From: Providencia zhijiangensis
GTDB lineage: Bacteria > Pseudomonadota > Gammaproteobacteria > Enterobacterales > Enterobacteriaceae
DNA length: 64,000 nucleotides
Direction of reading: 5' to 3'
Assembly (NCBI RefSeq): GCF_030315915.2
Contig: NZ_CP135990.1
Coordinates: forward strand, 496,001 to 560,000
Within the stretch, counting starts at the first letter, position 1. Each line of letters begins with the position of its first letter. Of this stretch, positions 1 to 11,000 are shown piece after piece. Both the position numbers and the translations under genes were made by a program. The notes beneath the pieces were generated by a model, which ran no database searches, was not told where the DNA came from, and worked only from the letters and a program-made list of their open reading frames with translations.

Positions 1-37
1 GTGGCGAAACGGCAACCACGTTTTATTCATTTGGTTT

Positions 38-178
38 TGAATGCCGGGACTCGAACCCGATAGCGCATGCTATTACCAGATAGGTCTTACCAACGGCGGA
101 ATACAGACCATGAAGTGGGGCTAGCCACCATGTCTGCACCGGTAGAACTGAAGTTCTGACAAATTCCGGTAGTGGACA
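38..178 (-). ncRNA. yrlA: YrlA-type Y RNA with tRNA-like domain
   Basis: Read on the minus strand this stretch has no ORF but folds in two parts. Proximal to the promoter is a long imperfect stem (104-136: CAGAC-ATG-GTGG pairing with CCAC-TT-CAT-G-GTCTG, loop CTAGCC) like the bulged Ro-binding stem of Y RNAs. Distal is a tRNA mimic: a D-loop-like TTGGTAAG (84-94), an anticodon-like CTAT/ATAG hairpin (70-83) and a canonical T arm GGGTTCGAGTCCC (46-58). No seven-base-pair acceptor stem or CCA end is evident, so it is not a real tRNA. In Salmonella and relatives such RNAs (YrlA/YrlB) lie in the RtcR-controlled rsr-yrl-rtcBA operon, where they bind the Ro60 orthologue Rsr and link it to PNPase. 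Here rtcR is the divergent neighbour, which supports the call. The 5' end is inferred from the promoter; the 3' end is uncertain and the RNA may run to the window edge. Confidence 0.75.
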
Positions 179-188
179 GTCAGACTAT

Positions 189-204
189 TGCCAGATGCGT
201 GCCA
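189..204 (-). promoter_or_regulatory. sigma-54 (RpoN) promoter of the Y RNA / rtc operon
   Basis: The minus strand reads TGGCACGCATCTGGCA, matching TGGCAC-N5-TTGCA at all positions but one, with GG and GC elements correctly spaced. Transcription would start near 178 and run leftward into the Y-RNA-like sequence. RtcR, encoded divergently, is a sigma-54 activator, so promoter and activator fit. RtcR enhancer sites would lie in the AT-rich 205-350; I cannot define them. Confidence 0.85.
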
Positions 205-350
205 ACTTTCTAAAAATGCCATTAAATATTTTTAATTAATTGATAATTAACATTTAATTATTTTTGTGATTTTTTCGGTGCCATTGTTGAACGGAGTGAA
301 TTATGCTTATTTATATATTTTTATATCTCAACTTATAAATATTTATAAAT

Positions 351-1934
351 ATGAATCAAAAAAGAAAAGTGGTTATTGGCGTATTGGGTACCGTGCTCGA
401 CCGTCGTGGTAAAAAAGCCAATCGCTGGAAAAAATGGCGCCCTACTGTGGGACTGTGCCAACAAGTAGATTTAGATATTCACCGTTTTGAGCTTATCCAT
501 CAGGTGAACGATTACTCGCTAGCGTGTCGCGTGAAAGAGGATATTGAGCAGGCATCACCAAAAACGGAGGTAGTGCTGCGTGAGGTGGATATTGCGGATC
601 CATGGGATTTTGAAGAGGTCTACACTTCATTGCTGGATTTTTCTGCGGACTACCCTTTTGATACGGAAAACGAAGAGTATTTGGTGCATATCACCACGGG
701 CACCCACGTGGTACAAATCTGTTGGTTCTTGCTAACTGAAGCCCATTATTTGCCCGCAAAATTGATCCAAACTTCACCGACTCGTGGGGAGCGGGAAACC
801 GATCCGGTGGGTATGTATGCGGAAATTGACCTCGATTTAAGCTGTTATGCGCAGATCACCAGCCGCTTTGAAAGCCAGCAACAGACTCAGTTGGCGTTCT
901 TAAAGGCGGGTATCGCCACCCGTAATCGGGCGTTTAATACCATGATTGAGCAGATTGAGCGCGTGGCACTGCGTTCTAAAGCACCGATTTTGCTCAATGG
1001 CCCTACGGGTGCAGGGAAATCTTTTCTCGCTCGGCGAATTTATCAATTGCGCCAAGGACGCCACCAAGTTAAAGGGCGTTTTGTGGAGATCAACTGCGCC
1101 ACTTTGCGTGGTGATAATGCAATGTCTACGTTATTTGGGCATGTGAAGGGTGCATTTACGGGAGCGCTTAATCCACGCCAAGGGCTATTGAAAGAAGCTG
1201 ATGGCGGAATTTTATTTTTGGATGAAATTGCCGAATTGGGTCTTGATGAGCAAGCAATGCTATTGAAAGCCATTGAAGAAAAAAGCTTTTTTCCATTCGG
1301 GTCAGACAGTGAAATTCAAAGCGATTTCCAGTTGATTGCAGGAACCCATCGCAACCTTGCCGAGTGGGTGGAAGAGGGGAAATTCCGCGAAGATTTATTC
1401 GCCCGTATTAATATGTGGACATTTGCGTTGCCGGGGCTGGCGGATCGCCGTGAAGATATTGAGCCGAATATCGATTATGAATTGGCAAAATTCTGCCAAG
1501 CGGAGCAGAGCCAAATCCGCTTTGATAGAGAAGCTCGTCAACACTATGTTCAGTTTGCTTGCTCCCCTCAAGCCGCATGGCGTGGTAATTTCCGTGAATT
1601 AGGTGCTTCAATTTCCCGTATGGCAACCTTCGCGGAACATGGGCGTATCACCCAGTCAGTGGTAGAGGAAGAAATTCAGCGCTTAAGCCAGCAGTGGCAG
1701 CCAAAATCTAAGCTACAACTTCCTGAACAAGTGGGGGAAATCGATCTATTTGAGCAGCAGCAGTTGGCCACAGTACTGGATGTGTGCAGGAAATCTTCTT
1801 CCTTGTCTGAAGCGGGACGCACACTATTTGCGGTTTCTCGCCAACAGAAAAAGCAACCGAATGATGCAGATAGGCTGCGAAAGTATTTAGCCAAATTTGG
1901 GTTGGATTGGGATGGGGTGAAAGCAGGGGCTTGA
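351..1934 (+). CDS. rtcR: RtcR, sigma-54-dependent activator of the RNA repair operon
   Basis: RtcR switches on the rtcBA RNA ligase/cyclase operon when it senses RNA damage. Residues about 1-180 form the RtcR-type CARF sensor domain (conserved HITTGTHVAQ-like segment, here HITTGTHVVQ). The AAA+ domain follows, with Walker A GPTGAGKS (217-224), the sigma-54-contacting GAFTGA loop (267-272) and Walker B ILFLDE just after. A Fis-type helix-turn-helix closes the protein. At 527 aa it has the family length and aligns with E. coli RtcR from the first residues. The ATG sits in an AT-only stretch (TATAAATATTTATAAAT) with no Shine-Dalgarno sequence, so translation may be weak. It is divergent from the sigma-54 promoter at 189-204. 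The rtcB/rtcA genes themselves would lie left of the window. Confidence 0.95.
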   Translation: MNQKRKVVIGVLGTVLDRRGKKANRWKKWRPTVGLCQQVDLDIHRFELIHQVNDYSLACRVKEDIEQASPKTEVVLREVDIADPWDFEEVYTSLLDFSADYPFDTENEEYLVHITTGTHVVQICWFLLTEAHYLPAKLIQTSPTRGERETDPVGMYAEIDLDLSCYAQITSRFESQQQTQLAFLKAGIATRNRAFNTMIEQIERVALRSKAPILLNGPTGAGKSFLARRIYQLRQGRHQVKGRFVEINCATLRGDNAMSTLFGHVKGAFTGALNPRQGLLKEADGGILFLDEIAELGLDEQAMLLKAIEEKSFFPFGSDSEIQSDFQLIAGTHRNLAEWVEEGKFREDLFARINMWTFALPGLADRREDIEPNIDYELAKFCQAEQSQIRFDREARQHYVQFACSPQAAWRGNFRELGASISRMATFAEHGRITQSVVEEEIQRLSQQWQPKSKLQLPEQVGEIDLFEQQQLATVLDVCRKSSSLSEAGRTLFAVSRQQKKQPNDADRLRKYLAKFGLDWDGVKAGA

Positions 1935-1971
1935 GGGGGCTAGAACGCTCAATCGCAGAAAATATATAGCC

Positions 1972-1998
1972 ATAAAAAATCCCCGCCGAAGCGGGGAT
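1972..1998 (-). terminator. Rho-independent terminator of the adhesin gene
   Basis: On the minus strand ATCCCCGC-TTCG-GCGGGGAT is followed directly by TTTTTTA. The eight-base-pair stem with a UUCG tetraloop lies just past the adhesin stop. In the plus direction there is no U-tract, so rtcR is probably not ended here. Confidence 0.85.
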
Positions 1999-2003
1999 GA
2001 GAG

Positions 2004-5000
2004 CTAATAATCGACAGTACATACTACTGGTAGCGAGTAGTCGGCAGGGACTTCAGGTGTAGGGTAATTAACTTTATCATCAAATATATATCCACTATTA
2101 CTATCTATCCAGTGTCTCTGCGCATATATAGACGCATTCATGAGTAGATTTAGTTTTCTTGAAGGGGTTTTATATAAGCCTTTTACTTCATCTATTGTGG
2201 CAAGTCTGCCCCCCTCGTTTTTGCATAATTGATCAACAATGTGTTGGTTTTTAGTTGTATCCTTTGAACTGTAGATAAATTTATCTATTGTTATCGTTGC
2301 GCGTATTGCCTTAAGTTGATGGGTATTGTTTTTCGGTCTAGCGATTAACGTTATGACATTTTCTTGAGGTTTTGGTTTTCCCTTTATATAAAGTGAGGAA
2401 GTGCTATTAATACCTATCACGTCAGGATAGCTGTTCTCCCATGTATAATCAGAATAATCATCATTTTGGTAACCAAACTTAATAAATTGTTGGTTAGTCA
2501 CTGAATTGAGAGGGTAATTAATATTTTGGAAAGAATAGAAATAGATATCAATTTCTTGTTTCGTTCCTACATAACCAATTGAATTAGAATCAAGAGTGAC
2601 AATGACTTTACCTTCACTTGAGTTTGATATAGTGGCGGTATATATACCGGATGCCGAAGTTTCCTTCATAACCGTGTTACCAAAGGCACTATTACTAATG
2701 GTGAGCGTTGGATTTATACCGGAAATTGGAGTGTTATTTTGGTCAATCAATTTTAAGGTGATTGTTGCTTTATCTTTACCATTACCTTCAACTGAATCGG
2801 TATCAATAGAGAGTTCGCTTTTCCCGTTGCCAAAAACAGGTGGAAGCGCTTTGATAATGATCTCTTTTTTAGCCGTTGTTTTGGCTGAATTACTGATATT
2901 CACGGTTAAGGTATGCTTGCCAGCTTTATCAAACTTAATATCGGTTGAGTAGTTTCCGTGCTTATCATCGTGCCAGGCTAATGAAGATAAAGCCTGTTTA
3001 TCACTCGATAAAGTAATATCACTTGGATTGACATCAATAACATCGAAATCATACTTATCTTGTAATTTGAGTGTTAATTTAACGGTATCTCCAGCATCCG
3101 AGGTATCTAAAATGTCTATCTTAATGCTATCAACATTTTCTGCACCTTTAGGCGCCGTCAATTCAATATCGATAGATTTTGGCAAACGGTTACCATTAAC
3201 GACCACGTCTAACTGATGTTTGCCGACTTTGGTCGATAACCAATTTGCAGTGTATTGCCCCTGAGAATTTTCGGTCCACGTGATATTTTCTACTTGGCCG
3301 TTATTGGTTAATTGAATGTCTTGGCTTACAACATGCTTGACCTCGTTACCGAACTTATCTTTCAGTTGCAATATGAGTGGCGTATTTGCCCCTAGTCTGG
3401 CCGCTGCTGACATATTTAACTCAACTCTCGCCACATGTTTGGCACCCTCTAGTGGCTTCACATCAATGTTGATATTTTTTGTTTGGCTATTCACATCAAC
3501 TGATAAAGTGTGTTTTTTCACTTTTTCTAATGTGACGCTAGCCGTATAAACACTCTCATGTGACGGTGATTTTACCCACGATGCGGTAGTGGTAATGGTG
3601 TTATCGGTATTTTTGAACTTAATATCGCTCGGTTTAACATCGGACACTTCATTGCCATAGCTATCCAGTAAGGTCAGAGTTAACGAGGTACTTTCACCTG
3701 CATTAATTGACGTTTCTGTCGTGGCTAATTGAATCGCTTTAACATGGCTAGTGCCTTTTAATGCTTTTACTGTGATTTCGTTTGTATCGGCATTTTTCTT
3801 ATTAACTGTCGCAGTTAATGTATGTTTACCGACTTTGGTTAATGGTAAGGCAGTTTTATACACGCCTGTAGATGTCATTTGCCAAACAATCTTGCTGCTG
3901 TTGATCGTTTCTACTGAATGGCTATCTTTTAAGGCAATATCAGCCCCCTTGACGTCAGCCACTAAGTTGCCATATTGGTCTTTCAGCACTAACGTTAATT
4001 CAACCTTTTCACCTGCATTAAACGCATCGGCATTTGCGGTCATTTGTGCAGTGTTCACCACGTTTGCTCCTCTTGGCGCGGTCACATCTACAGCTTTAAT
4101 CGGGGTCGATTGATTATTTACCAAAGCTTTAAATTGGTAATTTCCAGCAGTATCTAAGCGAATTTTAGTGGTATAAATGCCATCTTGAGAATGAGCCCAT
4201 GTAGCGACGGTTGGTTTCCCATTGTTGCTAAGTTGAATATCCTTCGTATCGACATCAATAACACCGTTATTAACAATATCCGTTAAGGTTAATGTCAATA
4301 TCACTTCTTTACCTGCCTCAATGGTACTTACATTGGTTTCAAGTGTGGTTTTATGGATATGATTCGCGCCTTTGGCTGGGGTAACAGTTAGCTCAAGTTT
4401 ATTGCTGAGTATTTTATCTGCCATTACAGCAATAGATTGCTTATCTAGCTTGTCCATGGTGAGGTCTTGGGTGTATAGACCACTGCTGAGTTCTTTCCAA
4501 GCAGAAGCTGAATGTAAATTGGTTAATAATTTCAATGAGCCAGCTGCGCCCGTCAGTGGGTTATCGAACTTATCTTTTAGTTCGACACTAAGAGTGACTT
4601 TATCACCTGAATTAACAGTGTGATTTTTAGCATTGTGGGTAATAGAAATCGTCTCTAATGACCCCCTTAACCCGTCTTGAGTATAAGAGGAAATTGGGAT
4701 CGCTATAGGTGAGTTGACAACCCACTCGGTAGTTTCTGATTGTCCATTGACTTCCACTACTATTTTGTAGCGGTTAGCTTTAGAAGCAGGAAGCTGAGCG
4801 GTATATTTATTTGAGGTACTATTTTCTATAAATAGAATATTCTGCTTCTGCCCATTAATTGTCATGCTGATATCGCTGCTGCTGACATTTTTAACCAAGT
4901 TTTTATATTGGTCTGTTAAATCAATAGATATTGATGATGGCTGTCCTGCATCACTGTTGGCGATCGGTGCAATAGCGATTGTCTTCACGGCATCTTTACC

Positions 5001-8000
5001 CGTAGGTGAATTAACGATGACATTGGTTGTCTCTGTAAACTGACCAATACTTGCCGTTAAACTATGTGTTCTAACCTCACTGAACATGATGCTGGTGGTG
5101 TATACGCCATTACCTTGCTCCTGCCATTGGATATTCGATAAGGCCAGCTTGTTATCTTCTAATTTGATATCACTAGACGGGATTTTTACGACACCATTAT
5201 TGTGTTTATCACGTAACGTGAATGTGAGTGTTGTGCTTTGTCCCGCAGTAATAATCGTAGGCTGGGCATGTAACTCAACAGCGGTCACAGATGCTTTACC
5301 TTGTTGAGCTTCAACCGTGACCGAAGTAGGTTGGCTCGCTATAGCGTTCACGGTTGCGGTCAGTGTATCACTGCCCAGCTTGCTTAACTCCAGTGAGGCC
5401 GTATAGGTGCCGTTTTGGTTATCTTTCCACGTCACTGTGCCCGTTTGTTGGTGTGCCAGCGTAATTGCCGAAGCCAGACCGGTTAATGGGTTTTTAAAGC
5501 TATCTTGAGCCGTGACGGTTAACGCCAAGGTATCGCCAGATTTGAGGTCGGCCAGCGAGCCCGTTGTCAGTTCGACCGTTGCCAGCACTCCTTGCTCACC
5601 CGCATTGCCCGTGGTGTTAGCAGGGATTGGTTTTGGTGCTTGTACGGTAATAGTCGCTTGGTTGGAGTCTTTACCGTTGACGGTCACCTGAATATTTTTG
5701 CTGCCGCTATGCTGCGCGGGAAGTTCGACTGTGTAGCTGCCATCTGCATTTTGGGTGGCTGGGAGGGTATGTTTTGTTCCGGCAATGGTGACGTCAAGTT
5801 GCTTCACGTCGTTGACGACGTTGCCGTTGCTGTCAGTCAGTTTAACCGTCAACGTCAGTGTAGCACCGGCGTTCGGGGTTGTGTTGGTTGGGGTGATCAC
5901 CACGTTTTGCACGCCCGTGTGACCCGTCAGGTTTACGACATTAAATGCAATCGCCTTGCTGCTCACGGTATTCACTGTTGCCGTCAAGGTATCGTTGCCC
6001 AATTTCGTCAGAGGGAGTGAAGCAGTATAGGTACCGTCTTGGTTATCTTTCCACGTCAACGTACCTGTTTGAGCGTGGGTGAGTGCGATCGCCGAAGCCA
6101 GACCGGTTAATGGGTTTTTAAAGCTATCTTGAGCCGTGACGGTTAACGCCAGTGCATCACCAGATTTGAGATTGGTGAGGGCGCCGCTGCTTAAAGCCAC
6201 GCTTGCCAGAACCCCTTGTTCACCTGCCTTGCCCGTGGTGTTAGCAGGGATTGGTTTTGGTGCTTGTACGGTAATAGTCGCTTGGTTGGAGTCTTTACCG
6301 TTGACGGTCACCTGAATATTTTTGCTACCGCTATGCTGCGCGGGAAGTTCGACCGTGTAGCTGCCATCCGGATTTTGGGTGGCAGACAGGGGCTGTTTTG
6401 TTCCAGCAATCATAACGTCAAGTTGCTTCACGTCGTTGACGACGTTGCCGTTGCTGTCAGTCAGTTTAACCGTCAACGTCAGTGTAGCACCGGCGTTCGG
6501 GGTTGTGTTGGTTGGGGTGATCACCACGTTTTGCACGCCCGTGTGACCCGTCAGGTTTACGACATTAAATGCAATCGCCTTGCTGCTCACGGTATTCACT
6601 GTTGCCGTCAAGGTATCGTTGCCCAATTTCGTCAGAGGGAGTGAAGCAGTATAGGTACCGTCTTGGTTATCTTTCCACGTCAACGTACCTGTTTGAGCGT
6701 GGGTGAGTGCGATCGCCGAAGCCAGACCGGTTAATGGGTTTTTAAAGCTATCTTGAGCCGTGACGGTTAACGCCAGTGCATCACCAGATTTGAGATTGGT
6801 GAGGGCGCCGCTGCTTAAAGCCACGCTTGCCAGAACCCCTTGTTCACCTGCCTTGCCCGTGGTGTTAGCAGGGATTGGTTTTGGTGCTTGTACGGTAATA
6901 GTCGCTTGGTTGGAGTCTTTACCGTTGACGGTCACCTGAATATTTTTGCTACCGCTATGCTGCGCGGGAAGTTCGACCGTGTAGCTGCCATCCGGATTTT
7001 GGGTGGCAGACAGGGGCTGTTTTGTTCCAGCAATCATAACGTCAAGTTGCTTCACGTCGTTGACGACGTTGCCGTTGCTGTCAGTCAGTTTAACCGTCAA
7101 CGTCAGTGTAGCACCGGCGTTCGGGGTTGTGTTGGTTGGGGTGATCACCACGTTTTGCACGCCCGTGTGACCCGTCAGGTTTACGACATTAAATGCAATC
7201 GCCTTGCTGCTCACGGTATTCACTGTTGCCGTCAAGGTATCGTTGCCCAATTTCGTCAGAGGGAGTGAAGCAGTATAGGTACCGTCTTGGTTATCTTTCC
7301 ACGTCACCGTACCTGTTTGAGCGTGGGTGAGTGCGATCGCCGAAGCCAGACCGGTTAATGGGTTTTTAAAGCTATCTTGAACCGTCACGGTTAACGCCAA
7401 GGTATCGCCAGATTTGAGGTCGGCCAGCGAGCCCGTTGTCAGTTCGACCGTTGCCAGCACTCCTTGCTCACCCGCATTGCCATGGATATTCGTTGGCATC
7501 GGCGTTGGTGCTTGGACGGTTAAGGTCGCTTGGTTGGAGTCTTTACCGTTGACGGTCACCTGAATATTTTTGCTACCGCTATGCTGCGCGGGAAGTTCGA
7601 CCGTGTAGCTGCCATCTGCATTTTGCGTGGCTGGGAGGGTATGTTTTGTTCCGGCAATGGTGACGTCAAGTTGCTTCACGTCGTTAACAACGTTGCCGTT
7701 CTTGTCGGTCAGTTTTACCGTCAGCGTCGGTATCTCACCGGCGTTCGGGGTGTTATTGGTTGAGGTGATCACCACGTTTTGCACGCCCGCGTGACCTGTC
7801 AGGTTCGTAACGTTGACGGTGATTGCTTGGCTGCTCACTTTATTGATGGTGGCAGTCAGGGTATCAGCACCCAGTTTACTTAACACCAGTGAAGCGGTGT
7901 AGGTACCATCTTGATTATCTTTCCACGTCACAGTGCCTGTTTGAGCGTGGGTGAGTGCGATCGCCGACGCCAGACCGGTTAATGGGTTTTTAAAGCTATC

Positions 8001-11000
8001 TTGAACTGTCACGGTTAACGCCAGTGCATCACCAGATTTGAGATTGGTGAGGGCGCCGCTGCTTAAAGCCACGCTTGCCAGAACCCCTTGTTCACCTGCC
8101 TTGCCTGTGGTGTTAGCAGGGATTGGTTTTGGTGCTTGTACGGTAATAGTCGCTTGGTTGGAGTCTTTGCCGTTGACGGTGACCTGAATATTTTTGCTGC
8201 CACTGTGCTGCGCGGGAAGTTCGACCGTGTAGCTGCCATCCGGATTTTGGGTGGCAGACAGGGGCTGTTTTGTTCCAGCAATCATAACGTCAAGTTGCTT
8301 CACGTCGTTGACGACGTTGCCGTTGCTGTCAGTCAGTTTAACCGTCAACGTCAGTGTAGCACCGGCGTTCGGGGTTGTGTTGGTTGGGGTGATCACCACG
8401 TTTTGCACGCCCGTGTGACCTGTCAGGTTCGTAACGTTGACGGTGATTGCTTGGCTGCTCACGGTATTCACTGTTGCCGTCAAGGTATCAGCACCCAGTT
8501 TACTTAACACCAGTGAAGCGGTGTAGGTACCATCTTGATTATCTTTCCACGTCACAGTGCCTGTTTGAGCGTGGGTGAGTGCGATCGCCGACGCCAGACC
8601 GGTTAATGGGTTTTTAAAGCTATCTTGAACTGTCACGGTTAACGCCAGTGCATCACCAGATTTGAGATTGGTGAGGGCGCCGCTGCTTAAAGCCACGCTT
8701 GCCAGAACCCCTTGTTCACCTGCCTTGCCTGTGGTGTTAGCAGGGATTGGTTTTGGTGCTTGTACGGTAATAGTCGCTTGGTTGGAGTCTTTGCCGTTGA
8801 CGGTGACCTGAATATTTTTGCTGCCACTGTGCTGCGCGGGAAGTTCGACCGTGTAGCTGCCATCTGGATTTTGTGTCACTGGCAGGGTATGCGTTTGATT
8901 ATCGATAATAATATCAAGTTGTTGAACGCCAGTGACGGTATTACCGTTGCCGTCGGTCAGTTCCACTTTTAGTGTTGGCTTATCGCCGGCATTTAATGTC
9001 GGATTGATGACGCTTAACGCCACGTGGTCAATTTTTGAAGTGCCGCTATTGTGATATACAGTCAAAACGGTTTTAGGGCTATATATACCGTTAATATTTG
9101 CGGTGATATCAAGATCGCCAATGGTGGTTAAGGGGAGGTTGACCACATAGTCACTGTGCCCTTCATCGCGCCAAGCCAGATCTTTTCCTTTCATATTGCC
9201 AAGATGAAGATGGTTGAAATCCACATTCTCAATTGCGTTACCAAAGCTATCTTTTAACGTGACGATAATGAGTGGATTATCGCCAGATTTAAAGTTCGTA
9301 CGGTTAGGATTGATGTCTATGTCAATGCTGGCAATAACACCTAAAGCACCATCAGGACCGCTGCCATCTGTCGAACTTGATTGTATGGTACCCGCTTCGC
9401 GTGTCGTGAAGGTTCGTTCAAGGGAGACGATATTGTCCATCGCGACTTGGATAGTGTGCTCGCCGGATTGTAGTCCATAAACTTTCGCAGCATAGGTACC
9501 GTTATCGACATCAATGCCCCAAATTGGTGTTGAACTCACCTTTTGATCGATGGTGATGGTTGCGTCATTATTGGCATCAATAATCGGATTGCCTTGATTA
9601 TCACGTATCTGGAAGACCACTTGGCTTTCTCTGCCTGCGTACACTTCAGGTATTTCTAGAATGGCGATTTGATACGCTTTGCCACTTATAAATTCAACAA
9701 CTTTTGTTTCACTGTGACCGTTGATAGAGAGAGTCACTTCACTGGCTCCCGCTTTTACGCTGGTTAATGTGACTTCCACAAGGCCGTTTTCGTTTGTTGT
9801 GGCTTTATCGACGATTTTTGCATTTGTGGCAGAAAAATTGACTTCGTGGTTGGGGATAGGATTTTTATTCTTATCTGTAATCAGCGCTTTTACTGAATGG
9901 GCCGAGATACCATCTGCAATTACCGCGGGACGGGAGACGGTAAAATTATGGACATAGGCCTCCGCTACATCTGGTATGAAAGTGACTTGGGTTTTCACTG
10001 GCGGATGATTGCCTGTGTAGACAGTGATTTCATAGGCGCCTGCAATTTGTGAGGTAAATTGCACCTGCGCTTCGCCTTTCGCATTGGTTGTTGTGGTGTA
10101 TTCCACTGGTTTAGCCACTTTCATCGCCTGCATTTTTTTACGCAGGTCGCGTTGGATATCTGGGCGGGCTGCTGTATTGGCTTTTTGAGCAATTAGCGCG
10201 AGTGTGTTGGGTAAGACAAAGACGACTTTTGCGTTGGGTGCGGTATTACCGTGGGGATCTCTGACAATGACGGAGAGACCGTTGATGTCATTACCATTGG
10301 CTAACCCTTTTCCATAAAATGTGATATCGCGAGGGTTAATGCTGAGGACGCCAGAATCGGTCACTTCAACCAATGTTTCAGCCACTGGAGAGGTATTTCC
10401 GTTTACGTCATAGGCTATTGCACGCAAGCGATAGCGGTTTGCTTTTTGGGCATCTTGTGTGGTTTTGGCGGTCTTATAGGACGGTAAGATCAGAACTGCA
10501 GTGTGATCGGTTGAGCTAATTGAACCTCCCGCAGCCAGAAGTTCAGGGGCGTTCCATTCAATATGTTTGAGTGGATATTGGCTGGTGAAGGATTTGACCA
10601 ATGGGATAGATTGCCCGGTTTCACCTTGAATTTTGGTTGGTAATGACAGGCTCAGCAGCGTTTTCTTTTGGTAATCAAGAATAATGCTGTTATTACGCTC
10701 CACAAAGTCATAACGATTCCCCGAGAGGCGACGCGCTTCTGCTACTTTGGTTGGATCTAAATGATGGGCTAGGCTCTTACCAAAAATCCACGTAAATTGA
10801 AGTTTGGCTTGAGTTTCGGATCGGTTTTTACTGCCAAACTTATGATTAGCATTCAATGTGAATAATGGGAATGGTGTCCAGTGAGCGCCGATAGTCGCAG
10901 CGCTCGGGTTTTTCTGGCGTTGATTTTTTCCAAATAGAGCAACGCTATCACCATAATATTGTTCATATTTTAGGTTTCCGCCCAGTTGTGGATAAGCAGG

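Noticed and set aside
40-105. A tRNA gene on the minus strand
   Set aside because: The T arm and D-like loop are convincing but no seven-base-pair acceptor stem, normal anticodon arm or CCA end can be drawn. A tRNA mimic in a Y RNA fits better.
1708-2022. A 104-codon minus-strand ORF at the end of rtcR
   Set aside because: It runs through the adhesin terminator and antisense to conserved RtcR sequence, with no support as a gene.
5592-8972. Repeated plus-strand ORFs of up to 142 codons opposite the adhesin gene
   Set aside because: They recur at the 624-bp period and arise only because the antisense frame of the repeat lacks stops. They have no ribosome-binding sites and no family resemblance.
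5305-9040. CRISPR-like or satellite array
   Set aside because: The 624-bp units are in frame and encode paired Ig domains; there are no short repeats with unique spacers.
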